Assembly (NCBI GenBank): GCA_020636435.1
Contig: JACJXX010000001.1
Location: 2,125,001 to 2,189,000 of the forward strand
Origin: Lewinellaceae bacterium
GTDB lineage: Bacteria; Bacteroidota; Bacteroidia; Chitinophagales; Saprospiraceae
DNA: 64,000 bases
Direction of reading: 5' to 3'
Shown here: piece by piece, positions 62,069 to 64,000 of the stretch
How the letters are laid out: each line of letters opens with the position of its first letter
Position numbering within the stretch: the first letter of the stretch is position 1
Translations under genes and position numbers: made by a program
The notes under the pieces: model-generated
What the model was told of the DNA's origin: nothing
Seen by the model: the letters and a program-made list of their open reading frames with translations, nothing else
Databases searched by the model: none

Positions 62069-62899
62069 TTACCAATGGGCCAACAAATCCGGCAGGCCTT
62101 TCATCCGGCTGTTTTGCACATGCACGTAGCGCGCAGTGGTGGATATGTCAGAATGGCCCAGCAGCGCCTTCACCGTCAGCGTATCCACTCCGTTTTCCAG
62201 TAAATGCGTGGCAAAACTATGGCGCAGCACATGCACCCCTACTTGCTTGCGCAGGCCAATGCGCTTGCATGCCTGCTTGAACACGGTTTGTACCGTGCGG
62301 ATGCTGATATGCCGCCCCGGCACCTGCCCTTCAAACAAATAAACCCGCGGCCGGTATTCCAGCCAATAGGCCCGTAATTCCTTCAGCAAGGGCATTGACA
62401 AAACCGTGTATCGGCTCTTTTTTCCTTTGCCCATCTCTACCCGCACAACCATCCGCTTGGAATCAATGTCTCCGGGCTTGAGCTTCACCAGCTCCCCTAC
62501 CCGGACACCCGTAGTATACAATACTTTGAGGAACGCCCGGTGCTTGAGGTTCTTTGTCTGGCAAATAAGCTGGCGCACTTCTTCTTCCGACAATACTTCC
62601 GGTAGCGTCTTGGCTCGTTTGCTTCGGGGAAGCTTATTGGTGCTCCAGCTTCGCCCCAACACCTTCTCCCACAGCAGCTTGATGCCGCTGTAACAGCCCG
62701 CCAGGCTGCTTTGGCTTAACTGCCGGCTTCGCCTCAGGTGGTCAAAGTAGGCTCCAATTTCTTCTTCGGTTAACAAATCCGGGCTCTTGTCGTAATGCAA
62801 GGCTATTTGCAATACCCACATCGTGTAAGCCCTGATTGTCGATGGGCTGTAGCCTCTGCGCTCCATGTAGCGCAACATCTTCGCTCTTAATGGTTTCAT
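62069..62899 (-). CDS. tyrosine recombinase of IS91 copy 2 (intact)
   Basis: This 276-residue protein has an N-terminal SAM-like domain (YSPSTIRAYTMWVLQIALHY) and a complete catalytic domain: Arg in YTTGVRVGELVKLKPGD, Lys in GKGKKSRYTVLS, HxxR in HVLRHSFATHLL, His in LGHSDISTTARYVHV, with the active Tyr following. It is the partner of the IS91 transposase just downstream, a combination known for one branch of IS91. It lacks the extra domain of integron integrases, so I do not call it IntI. It could still act on sites in this region. Confidence 0.93.
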   Translation of the reverse strand: MKPLRAKMLRYMERRGYSPSTIRAYTMWVLQIALHYDKSPDLLTEEEIGAYFDHLRRSRQLSQSSLAGCYSGIKLLWEKVLGRSWSTNKLPRSKRAKTLPEVLSEEEVRQLICQTKNLKHRAFLKVLYTTGVRVGELVKLKPGDIDSKRMVVRVEMGKGKKSRYTVLSMPLLKELRAYWLEYRPRVYLFEGQVPGRHISIRTVQTVFKQACKRIGLRKQVGVHVLRHSFATHLLENGVDTLTVKALLGHSDISTTARYVHVQNSRMKGLPDLLAHW

Positions 62900-62989
62900 T
62901 GTAAAGCGGTTTGGTGAAATAATAACCTTTCGCTTTACGAGTTAAGACTTTTGGAGGTCAAAAGCTACCGCCGGTACGGCGGTTTAGTT

Positions 62990-63190
62990 CAACTTGTGTA
63001 TATCAACACACTTGTCTATATATCCGTATTAGCAAAACCCTTTCCACTTTCAAAAGTAGACCATTCAACGAATTGATTATCAGCGTTTTAACACCGTAAT
63101 CCAGCAGTTTTTGCCCATATATATGTCAAATTTTTCTAGGTGAAGGGTTCGCCTGCGCCGCTGCACACATTTTTTTCAAAAATACAAAAT
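62990..63190. other. AT-rich stretch after the last IS91 element
   Basis: I see no gene. TTGTGTATATCAACACAC (62994-63011) can fold weakly and stands where an attC-like site would be expected, but it does not show the full pattern. Confidence 0.4.
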
Positions 63191-63300
63191 TCTTTACAAA
63201 TCCAACCCTTCCAAAGGGCTTTGGACCTTTTGGAAAAAATCCTGAGCCAGATGCAGGTAGACTTCTGTCGTTTTCAAATGCTCATGGCCCAAAAAGAATA
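63191..63300 (-). pseudogene. C-terminal fragment of a tyrosine recombinase
   Basis: Minus-strand translation reads FLGHEHLKTTEVYLHLAQDF followed by FQKVQSPLEGLDL and stop. This is the last box (LGH...TTxxYxH) of a tyrosine recombinase, with the catalytic Tyr. Nothing upstream fits; the gene is truncated. It marks the right edge of the accessory region. Confidence 0.7.
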
Positions 63301-63362
63301 AAGGGTGTACCGGTCTTTTCCGCCTTTGCTGTCCTTCACAAAAATACACTGCCGGTCGGGGT

Positions 63363-64000
63363 TTAGGTCCCGGACGCGGAGGTTGTCTTGTCCAACCCCA
63401 GCGCCTCCATCCAATTCCTCTCACTCACCCATTCCCAGGCAGCCACTCCGTACACCAGCACGTACTCCAGCGCCACCACTCCCAACTGCTCCTGATACAC
63501 CGGATAACTATAATTGATGTACGTCAGGCTGATCAGCGCCGCCCACAGCACCGGGAAGCGGAAGCGGGTGAAAGGCGCCAGGGCCAGAGGCAGGCAGGCG
63601 TACCAGGGGTGCACGGTTGGGGCGAAGGCCAGGTAGAGGCAAATGGCGAAGAGCATCAGGGTGGGCAGGCTGCGCCAATCCTTCCGGCGGTCCAGGAGGG
63701 CAGCCAGGGCGATGCTCAGGAAGGTGCAGGCGCCCAGCGCCGGGCCGATGTACCGGATGAGGTTGTAGCCCCACAGCTCGTAGCCGGCCCAGCGGAGGAG
63801 GTAGTATATGCTGCCGTTGAATTCGAACTGCTGGAAATACAACCGCAGGCTGCTGCCCATCCCCGAAAAGAAAGCCTGGCCCAGCAGGGGGGAGAACAGG
63901 AGGAACAACGCCAGCCCCATCAGAGCAAAGTACTTCAGGCTGCCCCGCCACCCCAGCCGGCGGATCAGAAAGAAGCCGAAGAGCAGCGGCAACAACTTGG
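63363..64000 (-). CDS. multi-pass membrane protein, glycosyltransferase-like (partial)
   Basis: The C-terminal 210 residues of a polytopic membrane protein are visible; the gene runs past the window end. At least six hydrophobic helices are seen, with LAFAPTVHPWYACLPLALAP and RYIGPALGACTFLSIALAAL. The HPWY segment and helix layout resemble GT-C/GT87-type mannosyltransferases that use lipid-linked sugars. The last residues (DKTTSASGT) look unlike the rest, perhaps because the recombinase remnant next to it altered the end. Confidence 0.65.
   Translation of the reverse strand, partial: KLLPLLFGFFLIRRLGWRGSLKYFALMGLALFLLFSPLLGQAFFSGMGSSLRLYFQQFEFNGSIYYLLRWAGYELWGYNLIRYIGPALGACTFLSIALAALLDRRKDWRSLPTLMLFAICLYLAFAPTVHPWYACLPLALAPFTRFRFPVLWAALISLTYINYSYPVYQEQLGVVALEYVLVYGVAAWEWVSERNWMEALGLDKTTSASGT

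Larger units (their letters stand above)
60458..62989 (-). mobile_element. IS91-type element with tyrosine recombinase, copy 2
   Basis: This 2532-bp element is flanked by CAAC on both sides (60454-60457 and 62990-62993). The left 280 bp and the right end are nearly identical to copy 1. The recombinase is intact and the transposase is broken by a 25-base REP insertion and a 48-base palindrome. It follows the trailing core of the coiled-coil cassette directly. Confidence 0.82.

Noticed and set aside
62069..62899. Integron integrase (IntI)
   Set aside because: The gene belongs to the IS91 element (same gene in copy 1, same ends) and I see no IntI-specific extra helix between boxes.

Overview
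The window looks like chromosomal DNA of a Bacteroidota bacterium, most likely a gliding Saprospiraceae/Lewinella-type marine organism. The evidence is a PorP/SprF protein next to GldK, GldL, GldM and GldN (type IX secretion and gliding core), a short Bacteroidota-type primary sigma factor, a propeller-type hybrid histidine kinase, a DUF3667 protein and a cargo protein with a type IX C-terminal sorting signal. No tRNA, rRNA or CRISPR array was seen.

Layout. 0-25 kb is mostly housekeeping: a SPOR-like membrane protein, a MerR regulator, a SNF2 helicase with a partner protein, gatB, a DUF3667 protein, an IS110 copy, a CapA-like lipoprotein, an M23 peptidase, alaS, a primary-type sigma factor, an M14 carboxypeptidase, serC and a YgjP-type metalloprotein, followed by a small gene graveyard. 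25-37 kb holds a 1552-residue propeller/hybrid kinase/cyclase fusion and the porP/sprF-gldK-gldL-gldM-gldN block, all on the minus strand; a hairpin separates gldK from gldL and a 467-bp gap separates gldM from gldN. 37-47 kb holds a YyaL-type thioredoxin-fold protein, an MDR oxidoreductase, a cyclase-STAND-LuxR fusion, and a divergent glycolytic pair (a phosphofructokinase with PPi-type residues and a class I aldolase).

47.8-63 kb is the accessory region and the most interesting part. It reads as an integron-like cassette array on the minus strand without a visible integron integrase (a CALIN-type array). AT-rich one- to three-gene cassettes are each bounded by roughly 10-bp complementary ends (GTTG.../...CAAC) and separated by attC-like hairpins. 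The cargo is HigBA, a broken YhcG/DUF1016 nuclease, a type IX cargo protein, a BamE-like lipoprotein, an MNT-HEPN pair plus an unknown third gene, and a two-gene unknown membrane/coiled-coil system. Three IS91-type elements, each carrying a transposase and a tyrosine recombinase, all sit at the same point of cassette junctions, each flanked by CAAC. One attC holds the domain V-VI remnant of a group II intron. The IS91 copies are riddled with short palindromic insertions of several sequence families, and two identical IS110 copies sit in one of those families.

Two dispersed miniature inverted-repeat families (about 113-124 bp and 168-178 bp), several copies of which have exact 8-bp flanking duplications, lie between core genes. 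All functional statements come from reading the sequence and from knowledge of the families; no database search was run.
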